Assembly: GCA_003820635.1 (NCBI GenBank)
Contig: RPOS01000030.1
Span: 1 to 32,086 of the forward strand
DNA length: 32,086 bases
Source of the DNA: Verrucomicrobiaceae bacterium
Lineage (GTDB): Bacteria > Verrucomicrobiota > Verrucomicrobiae > Verrucomicrobiales > Akkermansiaceae
Reading direction: 5' to 3'
Positions 14,771 to 23,505 of this stretch are shown one piece after another. Both the position numbers and the translations under genes were made by a program. Under the pieces are notes generated by a model. It did not search any database. It saw only the letters and a list, made by a program, of their open reading frames with translations, and had not been told where the DNA came from. Each line of letters begins with the position of its first letter. The stretch's first letter is position 1.

Positions 14771-16429
14771 TCACTTTTTCTTCCGCAGGAAGGGCGGCAG
14801 GTCGAGGTCTTCCCCTTCGAACACATTCGGGCTTTCTCCCTCGAAACGGCCGCGCGGGGTGGAATCCAGTGAGAGCTCGCTTTGCGAGCCGGTGGCCTTG
14901 ATGCCAAGCTTGAGTTTCGGGGCCTCGGGCTCCACCTGTTTCGGGCCTTCGGCGATGGTCCATGGCTTCTCGCCGGGATCACGTTTTGGCGGCAAGGTGC
15001 TGAAGCCGGCGGCTTCAAGGTCCGGTGTTTCAAATGCATCCTCATCCTCTTCTTCCTCATCTTCCTCCAAATCCGGGATTTCACCGGCGGGCTTGGCTTC
15101 GAGGTATTGTTCCAGTTCCTCATCGTCGTCGGCTGGCACCGCCACGAATTCGGCCACCATCACCGAGCCGGATTTTTCCGCGGCAGGTGGCGTTTCCACG
15201 AGATCAGCAAACATCAGGTCGTCTGGTGCCGCCGGTGTTGGAAGCGGGGGCTCGGCAAAAGGCTGCCCGTCATCGAACAAGGCGGGCGTGATGGCGGCGG
15301 TGGCTTTCGGCGCGGCTTCGGCGGCGTGGAGCGCGGGCGTCTTGGCGGGTGCGGCAGCCATGGTGACGGCCGGCGGCGTGAATCCCTGGCTGGGGTCCAG
15401 CAGCGGGTTGTCATGATCATCGCCGCGGCTCAGCGATTCGCGCGGAGCCATGGCGAGCGAGTCCTCGGGCAGCGCGCTGATGAGCGTGAGCGAGAGCTTG
15501 TTCTGCATCGCCGGATCGATGGCCGCGCCGAAGAGCACGTGCGCCTTTTCCGGCACATACTTCTGCAGGCTCTGCATCATCAGCTCGATTTCAAACAAGG
15601 TGAGATCCTCGCCGCCGCAGAGGTGGACGAGCACCGTTTGCGCGTCCTTGAGCAGCGCGCCCTGGTCGAGCAACGGACTGGCCAACGCGCCACGCAGCGC
15701 CTTGGCGGCGCGGTCCTTGCCCTCCGCCATGCCGGAACCAAACAGACAGCGCGAGCGGGTGGTGCGCAGCGCGCTCATCAGGTCGTCGAGGCCGACGTTG
15801 ATGAGTCCCGGGCGGATGACCAGGCGCATGACGGCCTTGATCGACTCGCAGATCATGTGATCCGCGGCCATGAAGGCATCGTGGATGCCTTGCTTGGCGA
15901 GCACCAGTTCACCCATGCGGTTGTTGTCGAAGGTGACCAGCGCGTTGGAAAGTACCGCCAGCTCATTGAGCGCGGTCTCGGCCTGATCGCGGCGGCGCTT
16001 GCCCTCGAAGGCGAAGGGCATGGTGGCAAACACGACCACGAACGCGCCTTCCTCGCGAGCGATGCGGGTGACGATGGGTGCCGCTCCCGAGCCGGTGCCG
16101 CCGCCGAGCCCGGCGCAGACAAACACGATGCGGTGGCCCTTGATCGCCTCACGGATCGGCTCCTCCGCTTCCAGCACCGCCTGATGGCCGAGCTCGGGAT
16201 CGCCCCCGGTGCCGAGGCCCTTGGTGAGGTTCACGCCGAGCTGGATTTTTTCGCCCGCAAGGCAGGAGCCAAGCGTACGGACGTCGGTATTGAGCGCGAG
16301 CAACTCGGCGCCCTCCATGCCGTCCAGAGCGATGCGCTCAAGCATGTTGGCACCGGCCCCGCCGAGGCCGATGATCTTGACGGCGGACGCGGGGATGACT
16401 TGGTGGGGATCTCGGGAGTAGGGAATCAT
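14771..16429 (-). CDS. ftsZ: Cell division GTPase FtsZ with long acidic linker
   Basis: FtsZ polymerises into the division ring. The GTPase and C-terminal subdomains fill residues about 15-325. The tubulin signature is AGLGGGTGSGAAP (about 106-118), and the N-terminal GLGGAGANML block is intact. The T7 loop reads NVGLDDL (211-217). In E. coli it is NVDFADV, so the first of the two catalytic Asp (D209) is a Gly here, while the second (D212) is kept. About 215 residues of Ala/Pro-rich then acidic linker follow, including DLEEDEEEEDEDAF. The last residues, DLDLPPFLRKKK, are the conserved tail that binds FtsA. At 552 residues it is much longer than the usual 380-400. It follows ftsA after a spacer filled by a 7-bp repeat, and no good ribosome site precedes its ATG. 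Confidence 0.95.
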   Translation of the reverse strand: MIPYSRDPHQVIPASAVKIIGLGGAGANMLERIALDGMEGAELLALNTDVRTLGSCLAGEKIQLGVNLTKGLGTGGDPELGHQAVLEAEEPIREAIKGHRIVFVCAGLGGGTGSGAAPIVTRIAREEGAFVVVFATMPFAFEGKRRRDQAETALNELAVLSNALVTFDNNRMGELVLAKQGIHDAFMAADHMICESIKAVMRLVIRPGLINVGLDDLMSALRTTRSRCLFGSGMAEGKDRAAKALRGALASPLLDQGALLKDAQTVLVHLCGGEDLTLFEIELMMQSLQKYVPEKAHVLFGAAIDPAMQNKLSLTLISALPEDSLAMAPRESLSRGDDHDNPLLDPSQGFTPPAVTMAAAPAKTPALHAAEAAPKATAAITPALFDDGQPFAEPPLPTPAAPDDLMFADLVETPPAAEKSGSVMVAEFVAVPADDDEELEQYLEAKPAGEIPDLEEDEEEEDEDAFETPDLEAAGFSTLPPKRDPGEKPWTIAEGPKQVEPEAPKLKLGIKATGSQSELSLDSTPRGRFEGESPNVFEGEDLDLPPFLRKKK

Positions 16430-16441
16430 GGTGGGGCGGGT

Positions 16442-16483
16442 ATTTGAAATTTGAAATTTGAAATTTGAGATTTGAGATTTGAA
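16442..16483 (-). repeat. Six tandem copies of a 7-bp repeat between ftsA and ftsZ
   Basis: ATTTGAA is repeated six times on the plus strand, two copies reading ATTTGAG. It fills most of the 58-bp spacer between ftsA and ftsZ. The block lies directly upstream of the ftsZ start and would be in the transcript as TTCAAAT/CTCAAAT units. Confidence 0.95.
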
Positions 16484-16487
16484 ATGG

Positions 16488-17702
16488 TCACCGTCCGAAC
16501 GGCCAGAACATGCGGGCGACCTTGCCGATGAGGCCGGGCGGTGCGGCGCGTTCGGTCTCGAGAATCTGGGCGTAGCGGATCAGGCCGATGGCGGTGGCGT
16601 AGCGGGGATCCTTGAAATTGGACTGGATGCCGCTGATTTCCGGCAGCTCGGGGCGGTAAATGTCCCGCCCGAAGACCTCGAAGGCCAGCTCGCTGAAGCC
16701 GCGCATCAGGCTGGTGCCGCCTGTTAGATAGATGCCGGAACCGATCGCCTCCACCGAGCCGGCGGGCAGGCGCTGCTTGACGAGACGCAGCGTTTCCTCC
16801 AGCCGCTGGCGGATCACCTCGTTGAGCGTCGAGCGGCTCACCACCGCTTCGGCGAAGCCGCGCTCGTCATCGAGCTTCACATTACCCAGGGAATGCTCCG
16901 GTTTTCCGGAGGCGTCGCCCTCGGTGATCTTGAGGCGCTCGGCCTTGGAAAACGGCAGGCCGGTGACGAGGTGGATGTCGTTGGTGATGTGATCGCCGCC
17001 CACCGGGATGCAGCCGGACGCGGCGATGGAGCCGCCAAGATAGAGCGCGTAGTCGGTGGTGCCGCCGCCGATGTCGATGATCAGCGCGCCGCGTTCGCGC
17101 TGCTCGCGGTCGAGCGCCATCTGGGCGGTGGCGATGGGTGAAAACACGACCTCGTCCACTTCCAGCGGTGTTTCGCGGACGAGCCTGATGCTGTTCTGGA
17201 TGCGCGTGCCGATGCCGTGGACGATGTGGAAATCCGCCTCCACGGTTTTTCCGAAAAGACCGATGGGCGAGGTGGATTGTTCCAAGCCATCCAGCCAGTA
17301 GCTGCGGATGATCGGGTGCACATAAACATGGTCCTGCGGGATGTGGACGTCGCGCGCGATGGTGCGGGCCTCCTCGACGTGTTCCGGGGCCACCACTTGA
17401 TCACCATCCGGCAGGCGGAAGGTGCCGCGGTTGTTGACGCCCTGGATGTGGGAGCCGGTGATGGCGAGAAACACGCTGCCGATCTCCACATCGCTGGTGT
17501 CCTCGGCCTTGGCCAGCGCGTCCTTGAGGCAGGCGCGGGCCTGGGTGAAATCATGGATCTCGCCCTTCCTGACACCCGCGCTCTTGGTCTCGCCGATGCC
17601 GAGAATCCTCACCGCGCTGTCCGCCTTCACCTCGCCTACGACCATGCAGGTCTTGCTGGTGCCGATTTCGAGTCCGACATGGATTTTCGTGCGACGTGAC
17701 AT
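16488..17702 (-). CDS. ftsA: Cell division protein FtsA
   Basis: FtsA is the actin-like protein that tethers FtsZ to the membrane and recruits later divisome parts. The 404 residues include the first phosphate loop (HVGLEIGTSKTCMVVGEV, about 8-25), the 1C domain region, and the second ATP motif IIDIGGGTTDYALYLGG. The adenosine block is GIYLTGGTSLMRGF. The C terminus, LIGKVARMFWPFGR, is the amphipathic membrane-targeting helix. The Leu-Thr in GIYLTGG is encoded by CTA-ACA, part of a TCTAACA word at 16722. It follows ftsQ by 21 bp in the same direction. Confidence 0.97.
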   Translation of the reverse strand: MSRRTKIHVGLEIGTSKTCMVVGEVKADSAVRILGIGETKSAGVRKGEIHDFTQARACLKDALAKAEDTSDVEIGSVFLAITGSHIQGVNNRGTFRLPDGDQVVAPEHVEEARTIARDVHIPQDHVYVHPIIRSYWLDGLEQSTSPIGLFGKTVEADFHIVHGIGTRIQNSIRLVRETPLEVDEVVFSPIATAQMALDREQRERGALIIDIGGGTTDYALYLGGSIAASGCIPVGGDHITNDIHLVTGLPFSKAERLKITEGDASGKPEHSLGNVKLDDERGFAEAVVSRSTLNEVIRQRLEETLRLVKQRLPAGSVEAIGSGIYLTGGTSLMRGFSELAFEVFGRDIYRPELPEISGIQSNFKDPRYATAIGLIRYAQILETERAAPPGLIGKVARMFWPFGR

Positions 17703-17723
17703 GGATGTGGAAAGCAGGGCGGT

Positions 17724-18710
17724 TCAGTTGCTGTTGAGAAGGGTGCTCAAATCACGCGCGCGGCGGGAATCCCCGCCATTGGCCGGTTCCTTCGGGAAAA
17801 CCAGGATGGCTTTTGGTGGCGCGGCCTCATCACGCAGCGTGATGGGGATGTTGTATTTCGGGATCAGGTTGATGGTGGCGATGTGATATCCTTTTTCCCC
17901 GGCGTGATCGAGTGCGGCACGCAGGCTTTCAATCTGCCGCGCATGATCGCCCAGGCTGAATGTCGCGGCAGTGCCCTGGCGGGTGAGCAGCTCCAGCGAC
18001 CATTCGTTGACCTGGCGGATGGATTCGATCCACTGGATGGCGTTCGGATCGGCCGCGTGGGCGGCGTCCAGCAGCAGCAGGCAATGTTCCAGTCCCGGCT
18101 GGCGGATTTTCGCACCGGCGGTGATCGGATGCCCGGCGGAGGCCGGCAGTTGGATGACGGGTAAGGCGGCGGCTGATCTCGCCTGAAGCTGCGGGCAGGG
18201 ATAGGCCACGCCCTGGTGGTCCACCAGCATGGCTCCGGCGCGGCGGACATCCGTCAGGCCCGCCTCCGGGCATGAGATCCATGCCTTGGGCGAACGCGGG
18301 ATGACACGCACGACCAAGGTGCCGGGCAGATGGCGCTCGACACGCGCGTCGGTGATTTCCGGCAGTGAAAGGAGTTTTTCAGAGGCTTTCTTCACATCGA
18401 TTTCAAACAGGCTCGGGCAGGCGGTGAGGTCGATACCGAGGGCGGCGGCGACTCCGACTTCATCGATCACCGGGTTGGAGTTGAGGTCGATGATCTTGAG
18501 GCTGAAATCCGGATTCTGATAGAAAGCATGCTGCACGCCGCGCCAGACGCCCCAGCCGATGCCCGCCAGCGCCGCGAGCACGCAGGCGACCTTGGCGAGA
18601 CCGCCGAGCAGCCTGAGAAAGCCGAACCAGGCGATGCGCGGCGACATCACGCGCACCTCAAGCACGCTTTGGCGGGAATGACGGCGGTTGCGGATGGCTT
18701 TGTGTTTCAT
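17724..18710 (-). CDS. ftsQ: Cell division protein FtsQ
   Basis: FtsQ is a bitopic inner-membrane protein that links cytoplasmic and periplasmic divisome parts. The 328-residue product has a basic cytoplasmic N terminus (MKHKAIRNRRHSRQS). A single membrane helix lies at about 33-57 (LLGGLAKVACVLAALAGIGWGVW), then a POTRA domain (about 70-145: FSLKIIDLNSNPVIDEVGV, LLSLPEITDARVERHLPGTLVVRVIPRSP) and the FtsQ beta domain. Identity is weak in sequence, as usual for FtsQ, but domain order, length and the ddl-ftsQ-ftsA setting make the call secure. It ends with an Asn-rich tail. A repeat-rich spacer of 66 bp separates it from ddl. Confidence 0.92.
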   Translation of the reverse strand: MKHKAIRNRRHSRQSVLEVRVMSPRIAWFGFLRLLGGLAKVACVLAALAGIGWGVWRGVQHAFYQNPDFSLKIIDLNSNPVIDEVGVAAALGIDLTACPSLFEIDVKKASEKLLSLPEITDARVERHLPGTLVVRVIPRSPKAWISCPEAGLTDVRRAGAMLVDHQGVAYPCPQLQARSAAALPVIQLPASAGHPITAGAKIRQPGLEHCLLLLDAAHAADPNAIQWIESIRQVNEWSLELLTRQGTAATFSLGDHARQIESLRAALDHAGEKGYHIATINLIPKYNIPITLRDEAAPPKAILVFPKEPANGGDSRRARDLSTLLNSN

Positions 18711-18733
18711 GGTGATGAGATTCCAGAGATCAG

Positions 18734-18806
18734 ATTCCAGAAACCAGACGAAGAGGACTTCGCCCGGTGCCTTGGCTTATCTGGTTTCTGGATTCTGGTT
18801 TCTAGT
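18734..18806. repeat. Inverted and 7-bp repeats at the ddl-ftsQ junction
   Basis: The block ATTCCAGAAACCAGA (18734-18748) has a near-exact complement at 18780-18794, and a further partial copy ends near 18804. Read on the coding strand, the right half is an AGAAACC/AGAATCC heptamer series. It covers the last ten or so codons of ddl and most of the spacer to ftsQ. The pairing arms could form a stem of about 14 bp with a 31-nt loop. Confidence 0.85.
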
Positions 18807-19724
18807 TTCTCTTAGCTGATACGATTGCTCGGCGATGGTCAGGCAAAGGGTGGGGAAATCGATGCCGATGGCGGCGGCGGCCTTGGGCAGCAGGCTGGTT
18901 TCCGTCATGCCGGGAATGGTGTTGGCCTCCAGCACGAAAGGGCGGTTTCGCGCATCTAACAGAACATCCACGCGTGAGTAGATTTCCACGCCGAGCGAGC
19001 GGTGCGCGGCGAGTGCGGCCTGCTGGACGGCGCGCGTGGTGGCTTCGTCGAGATCCGCCGGGCAGATGTATTGCGAGCCGGTGGTCTTGCCGGACAGCCA
19101 TGGATACTTGGTGGCCATGTCATACACGCCTTCCGGCGGGATGATGTGGATGACGGGCAGGGCCGTGTCGTTGAGGATGCCGACGGTGAGCTCCATGCCT
19201 TCGATGAACTCCTCGACGAGGATGTCATTGCCATACTTCGCGGCGTCCGCCATGGCGGCCTCGGCCTTGGATGGATCCTTGACGATGTTCACGCCGACGC
19301 TCGAGCCCTCGCGCGGCGGCTTCACGACGAATGGCGCGGGAAATGACGGCAGCTGCGGGCCAGCGGAAACATCGATGATTTCCGCGCGCGGAGTGGGCAC
19401 GCCGGCGGCGACGAAGGCGGCCTTGGCAAGGTTCTTGTCAAACGCGGTGCGGCTGCTTTGCACGCCGGCTCCGGTGTAGGGGACGCCCATGTCCTCAAGC
19501 ATCTGCTGGAGTTGTCCGTCCTCGCCGAAGGTGCCGTGAATCACGTTGAAGGCGAGACCGGTGCCGGGTGGAAGATTGATCGAGGGGCTGGTGACATCGA
19601 CGGGCACCGCATCCAGCCCGAGTCCCTGCAGCGCCTTGAGCACTGCCTTGCCGGAAGCCAGCGAGACTTGGCGTTCGGAACCCGGCCCGCCCATCAGAAC
19701 TGCGATTTTCTTGGAGGATAACAT
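18777..19724 (-). CDS. ddl: D-alanine--D-alanine ligase
   Basis: Ddl makes the D-Ala-D-Ala dipeptide that ends the peptidoglycan stem. The 315-residue protein is an ATP-grasp enzyme. Motifs seen are MGGPGSERQVSLASG (N-terminal), HGTFGEDGQLQQMLEDMGVPYTG, the ATP loop REGSSVGV, the VEEFIEGMELTVG block, and the C-terminal EANTIPGMTETSLLPKAA. All are canonical. Its ATG at 19724 comes just 2 bp after the murB stop. The last residues (RETRNQNPETR) are encoded by the 7-bp repeat described above and are not part of the enzyme fold. A TCTAACA word at 18955 gives the rare TTA Leu codon in DVLLDARN. Confidence 0.97.
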   Translation of the reverse strand: MLSSKKIAVLMGGPGSERQVSLASGKAVLKALQGLGLDAVPVDVTSPSINLPPGTGLAFNVIHGTFGEDGQLQQMLEDMGVPYTGAGVQSSRTAFDKNLAKAAFVAAGVPTPRAEIIDVSAGPQLPSFPAPFVVKPPREGSSVGVNIVKDPSKAEAAMADAAKYGNDILVEEFIEGMELTVGILNDTALPVIHIIPPEGVYDMATKYPWLSGKTTGSQYICPADLDEATTRAVQQAALAAHRSLGVEIYSRVDVLLDARNRPFVLEANTIPGMTETSLLPKAAAAIGIDFPTLCLTIAEQSYQLRETRNQNPETR

Positions 19725-19726
19725 GG

Positions 19727-22027
19727 TTAAAATTGCGGTTCGTCCTCGCCGAGGATTTTCACTTCGGTTTCGAGATCGATGCCTTGTTCGGTTTTGGCTT
19801 TTTGTTGGATGGATTCGATGAGTTGGAGGATTTCCTTCGCGCTCGCGCCGCCTTGATTGACGACGAAGTTTCCATGCACCTCGGAAACGGCGGCGTGGCC
19901 GATGCTGGTGCCCTTGAGCCCGAGCGCATCGATCAGCCGTCCGGCGGGGATTTCCTCCGGGTTCTTGAAGGTGCAGCCGGCGGAGGCCATGACAGGCTGG
20001 GTGGCCTTGCGCTTTTCGCGCGATTCGTCCCAGTGTTGTTTGATGTTTTCCGGCTTGTCGGGCTTGCCCTTGAAGACGGCCTGCAGGGCGAAGTTGCGTC
20101 GCAGTTCGGGCACGTTGCGATAAGATGAGATGATTTCCTCGCGCTCGCGGGTGCGGATCACGCCGTCCTCATCGAGGAAGGTGACGCGCACCACTTGATC
20201 AAAAGTTTCGATGCCCATGGCACCGGCGTTCATGCGCAGTGCCCCTCCGACGTTGCCGGGGATGCCTTCCATCCATTCGAAGCCGCCGATGCCGGCCGCG
20301 CCCGCCACACTGGCGAGTTTTTTCAAGCGCACTCCGGCGCCGGCGGTGATCTCGCCACGGGTGCCCACGGTGACATCGGAAAACGCGCCGCCGGTGGGAT
20401 GGATCACGGCGCCGCGGATGCCGCCATCGCGCACTAACAGATTCGAGCCGCGGCCGACCACGCGTACCGGGATGCCGCGCTCGCGGCAGTAGTTCACGAG
20501 AAACGCGAAGCCATAGAAGCTGTGCGGTTCCAGCCAGAACTGCGCGGGTCCGCCGACGAGCAGGGTGGTGTGCTTGCTCATCGGCTCGTAGAGTTTGCCG
20601 CCGATCTCGCCTTCCGGCATGAGGCCGCGCATTTCCTCCAGCACCTTGAGGTCGTGGGCGATGCGGGTGCCGGCCTCGTGGACGTTGCCGGCGCCAAGGG
20701 TGATGAGCAGGTCTCCGGGCTGGAGCGCGTTGCCGACGGCGTGGTGCGCGGTTGTGAGATCGGGCAGATAAGTGGCGGGGATGCTGCCGTGGCGCTGCAT
20801 GGCAGCCACGAGTGTCTGGCCGGAGATGCCCTCGATGGGTTTTTCCGATGCCGGATAGACATCGCTGATGAAGACGAGATCCGCAGCCTGGAGCACCTTT
20901 CCGAAATCATCCGCCAGCGCCTGGGTGCGGGTGTAGCGGTGCGGCTGGAAGAGCACGACGAGGCGCTTTGGCTTGAGCGAGCGCGCGGTTTGCAGCGTGG
21001 CGGCCAGCTCGGTGGGATGGTGGCCGTAGTCGTCCACGATCCGGTAGTTTGCGGATAGATATTTCGTTTCGAAGCGGCGCTTGGCACCGGCGAAGGTGGA
21101 AAGCGCACGGGCGACGTGAGGAAACTCCGCGCCGCAACTGTCGGCCAGGGCGATGGCGGCGAGCGCGTTGAGGATGTTGTGATTTCCGGGAATGCCGAGC
21201 TCGATGTCGCCAAGCGTCTCACCGTTTTTCCTCACGGTGAAAGCGGAGGAACCTTTCAAATCCCTGACGTCGGTGGCGGTGTAGTCGGCATCCTCCCAGC
21301 CGTAGGAAACGGCGTTGTCGCGCTCTGCGCAAAGCTCGTGGGCCACCGGATCCTCGGCGCAATAGACGAGCTTGCCGCGCGTCTGGTCGGCGAGGGTGGT
21401 GAAGACCTCGCGGATGTGGTCGAGGTCGCGGTAGAAATCGAGGTGCTCGGCCTCGATGTTGAGGATCACGGAATGTTCCGGCCGGTAAAGCGCGAGCGTG
21501 CCGTCGCTTTCATCGCCCTCGGCTACCATGAACTCGCCGTCCTCGGACCACTTGGCATTGCTGCCGAGGATCGGGATTTCCGCGCCGACGTAGTGGCTCG
21601 GCTTGATGCCCGCCTCGCGCAGGACGTGGGCGGTCATCGAGGAAGTGGTGGTTTTGCCGTGGGTGCCGGAAATGACGATGCCTTTGCGGGTGTGGAGGAT
21701 GGCGGCGAGGCACTCGGCACGGCGATAAAGCGGGATTTTACCGGCCACGGCTGCGGCATAAGCCGGGTTTTCCGGGCGGATGGCGGAGGAAAACACCACG
21801 AGGTCCGCGCCCTTGACGGCCTCCGCGCTGTGGGGCGAGGAAAACAACAGCCCCACGCCCTGCATGCGCTCGGTTTCCGCGGTGGTCACCTTGTCCGAGC
21901 CGCTGACCTTGTGGCCCATGCCCAGCAGCAACAACGCGAGCCCGCTCATGCCGGAGCCCGCCACGCCGATGAGGTGGATGTGCAGCGGCGTGCTGCGGTC
22001 GGTGAGGCGCTGGCTGAGTGCGGTCAT
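19727..22027 (-). CDS. murC-murB: MurC-MurB fusion: UDP-MurNAc--L-alanine ligase and UDP-GlcNAc enolpyruvate reductase
   Basis: One 766-residue protein holds two consecutive cytoplasmic enzymes. MurC fills residues 1 to about 465: the N-terminal HLIGVAGSGMSGLA, the ATP loop GTHGKTT (121-127), and DDYGHHPTE. MurB fills about 480-766: TTLLVGGPAQFW, the FAD motif VVGRGSNLLV (523-532), GIPGNVGGALRMNAGA, and AGCTFKNP. The last block gives Cys685 where most MurB have the catalytic Ser (GS.F). The block order and absence of the Tyr loop suggest a type II MurB. In pathway order MurB acts before MurC, so the fusion reverses that order. The start at 22027 overlaps the murG stop as ATGA. A much longer upstream frame (to 22582) is only the shadow of murG. 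Confidence 0.96.
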   Translation of the reverse strand: MTALSQRLTDRSTPLHIHLIGVAGSGMSGLALLLLGMGHKVSGSDKVTTAETERMQGVGLLFSSPHSAEAVKGADLVVFSSAIRPENPAYAAAVAGKIPLYRRAECLAAILHTRKGIVISGTHGKTTTSSMTAHVLREAGIKPSHYVGAEIPILGSNAKWSEDGEFMVAEGDESDGTLALYRPEHSVILNIEAEHLDFYRDLDHIREVFTTLADQTRGKLVYCAEDPVAHELCAERDNAVSYGWEDADYTATDVRDLKGSSAFTVRKNGETLGDIELGIPGNHNILNALAAIALADSCGAEFPHVARALSTFAGAKRRFETKYLSANYRIVDDYGHHPTELAATLQTARSLKPKRLVVLFQPHRYTRTQALADDFGKVLQAADLVFISDVYPASEKPIEGISGQTLVAAMQRHGSIPATYLPDLTTAHHAVGNALQPGDLLITLGAGNVHEAGTRIAHDLKVLEEMRGLMPEGEIGGKLYEPMSKHTTLLVGGPAQFWLEPHSFYGFAFLVNYCRERGIPVRVVGRGSNLLVRDGGIRGAVIHPTGGAFSDVTVGTRGEITAGAGVRLKKLASVAGAAGIGGFEWMEGIPGNVGGALRMNAGAMGIETFDQVVRVTFLDEDGVIRTREREEIISSYRNVPELRRNFALQAVFKGKPDKPENIKQHWDESREKRKATQPVMASAGCTFKNPEEIPAGRLIDALGLKGTSIGHAAVSEVHGNFVVNQGGASAKEILQLIESIQQKAKTEQGIDLETEVKILGEDEPQF

Positions 22028-23121
22028 GATGGCTGGAGAGTGGCTTCGATGGCGGCGCAGACCCGCTCCGCGGCATCCGGGATGGCAAGTGCGCGGGCGG
22101 CTTTTGCCATGCGCTTGTAAGTTGGCAAGTCCCGGAGGATGGAAGTGGCCATGGCCGCGAGTTTTTCCGCATCGAGATCGCGTTCCTGAACAAGCTCGGC
22201 GGCTCCCGTGCTGGCGAACACCTCGGCGTTGCGCGTTTGGTGGTCGTCGGCTGCGTAGGGGTAGGGCACCAGGATCGACGGTTGGCCGCAGATGGCGATC
22301 TCGGTGAGGCTGGATGCGCCGGCGCGAGCGATGATGAGGTCCGCCACGGCGTAGGCGGCGGGCATTTGATCGCAGAAACCGAGCACCTTGTGATGCACGC
22401 GGCCGCTGGCGATTTCCGAAACGCGCTGGAAATCCAGTGCTCCGGCGATGTGGAGCACCTGCATTTCCGGCGGTAGTTTTCCGGCGGCCTCGGCGCTGAG
22501 TTCGTTCAAGCGCCGCGCGCCCTGGCTGCCGCCGGTGACGAGGATGGTGGTTTTGGCGGGGTCCAGCCCGAACTGGGCGCATGCTTCCCCGTGCGATGGC
22601 AGATTCGTGATTTCCGGGCGGACGGGCGTGCCGGTGGTCACCGTTTCGCGGCGTGGAAAAAACGCCTTGGCCGCATCAAGTCCGAGGAAAACCTGCGTGC
22701 AAAAGCGGCTGGTCAGCACATTGGCGCGACCAGGCCGGGCGTTGGAATCATGGATGAAGGTTTTGAGGCCGAGCTTGTGGCCGGCATAGACCGGCGGCAG
22801 CGAGGTGAAGCCGCCCATGCCGAGCACCGCGTCCGCGCCGAAGTCGCGCAGGATCGCCCTGCAGTGGCCCACCGCGCGCCAGGTTTTCAATAGAAACGGC
22901 AGCATCCGCAGCGAAAGCGTGGGCGGCTTGGCCACGGCGGGCATCGTCTCAAAGCGCAGGTGTGGGTATTTTGCCGAGGCCTCGGCATCCACTTTCTTTT
23001 CGGAAATGAGCAGCAGCACCTCATGACCGCGCGCCCGGAGCGCCTCGGCCACGGCGATTCCGGGAAACAAGTGGCCGCCGGTGCCGCCGCAGGCGATGAG
23101 GATTTTGAGGGATTTCGACAC
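22024..23121 (-). CDS. murG: MurG lipid II-forming N-acetylglucosaminyltransferase
   Basis: MurG adds GlcNAc to lipid I at the inner face of the membrane. I take a GTG start at 23121 (365 residues), directly before the Rossmann domain KILIACGGTGGHLFPGIAVAEALRARGHEV; an upstream GTG at 23166 would add 15 residues. The GGTGGH donor loop, AVLGMGGFTSLPPVYAG, and the second-domain blocks TTILVTGGSQGARRLNE and ADLIIARAGASSLTEIAICGQPSILVPYPYAADDHQTRNAEV are all canonical MurG. It is the first gene of the six-gene run to ftsZ. Neither ftsW nor murD is found immediately upstream. Confidence 0.96.
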   Translation of the reverse strand: MSKSLKILIACGGTGGHLFPGIAVAEALRARGHEVLLLISEKKVDAEASAKYPHLRFETMPAVAKPPTLSLRMLPFLLKTWRAVGHCRAILRDFGADAVLGMGGFTSLPPVYAGHKLGLKTFIHDSNARPGRANVLTSRFCTQVFLGLDAAKAFFPRRETVTTGTPVRPEITNLPSHGEACAQFGLDPAKTTILVTGGSQGARRLNELSAEAAGKLPPEMQVLHIAGALDFQRVSEIASGRVHHKVLGFCDQMPAAYAVADLIIARAGASSLTEIAICGQPSILVPYPYAADDHQTRNAEVFASTGAAELVQERDLDAEKLAAMATSILRDLPTYKRMAKAARALAIPDAAERVCAAIEATLQPS

Positions 23122-23505
23122 GCGCGAATGAGGAGTGAACAGCCTGCAAAACACGCACGCAACCACCGCCGCGTGTCTCGCAGGCGGGATTTAGACAAAT
23201 CTTGATAATCCGGCAATCCTCAAAGTATTGCGCGAAAAGATTCCCGCCGAGTTGCGCATTCACGCGCCGCGCTCACTCCCACTTGAGCCGGTAAAACATG
23301 GCGTTGATGCCGCCGGTTTGCAGCGTGTTGGCCAGGTCGCTGTTGGTTGCGGAGGCTCGGGAAACTCCCTGCCCCCGTTGGGCACCCCAAAAGCATGGGC
23401 AAAAACAAACGGCGGATCTGCCAGCCGGGGCACGGATTCAAGCATATCATCCTGCGCCCGGAGGCCACGAAGGCCCTGGCATGGGCCCGCGGCAGCTACC
23501 GTCGT
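23122..23505. other. Apparently non-coding gap between murG and the pseudopilin gene
   Basis: No convincing gene is visible in these 384 bp, where ftsW is found next to murG in many dcw clusters. A minus-strand frame ending at about 23277 reads SDLANTLQTGGINAMFYRLKWE before a stop and looks protein-like, but it stays open for only about 60 codons and has no start, so it may be the end of a decayed gene. The murG promoter probably lies in the part nearest 23121. Confidence 0.5.

Noticed and set aside
14882..16447. Plus-strand open frame of 521 codons over ftsZ
   Set aside because: Antisense shadow produced by the GC-rich codon pattern of ftsZ.
22028..22582. 185-codon upstream extension of the murC-murB frame
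   Set aside because: It lies entirely within murG in another frame, reads as Arg/Pro/His-rich nonsense, and the ATGA overlap at 22027 gives a natural start.
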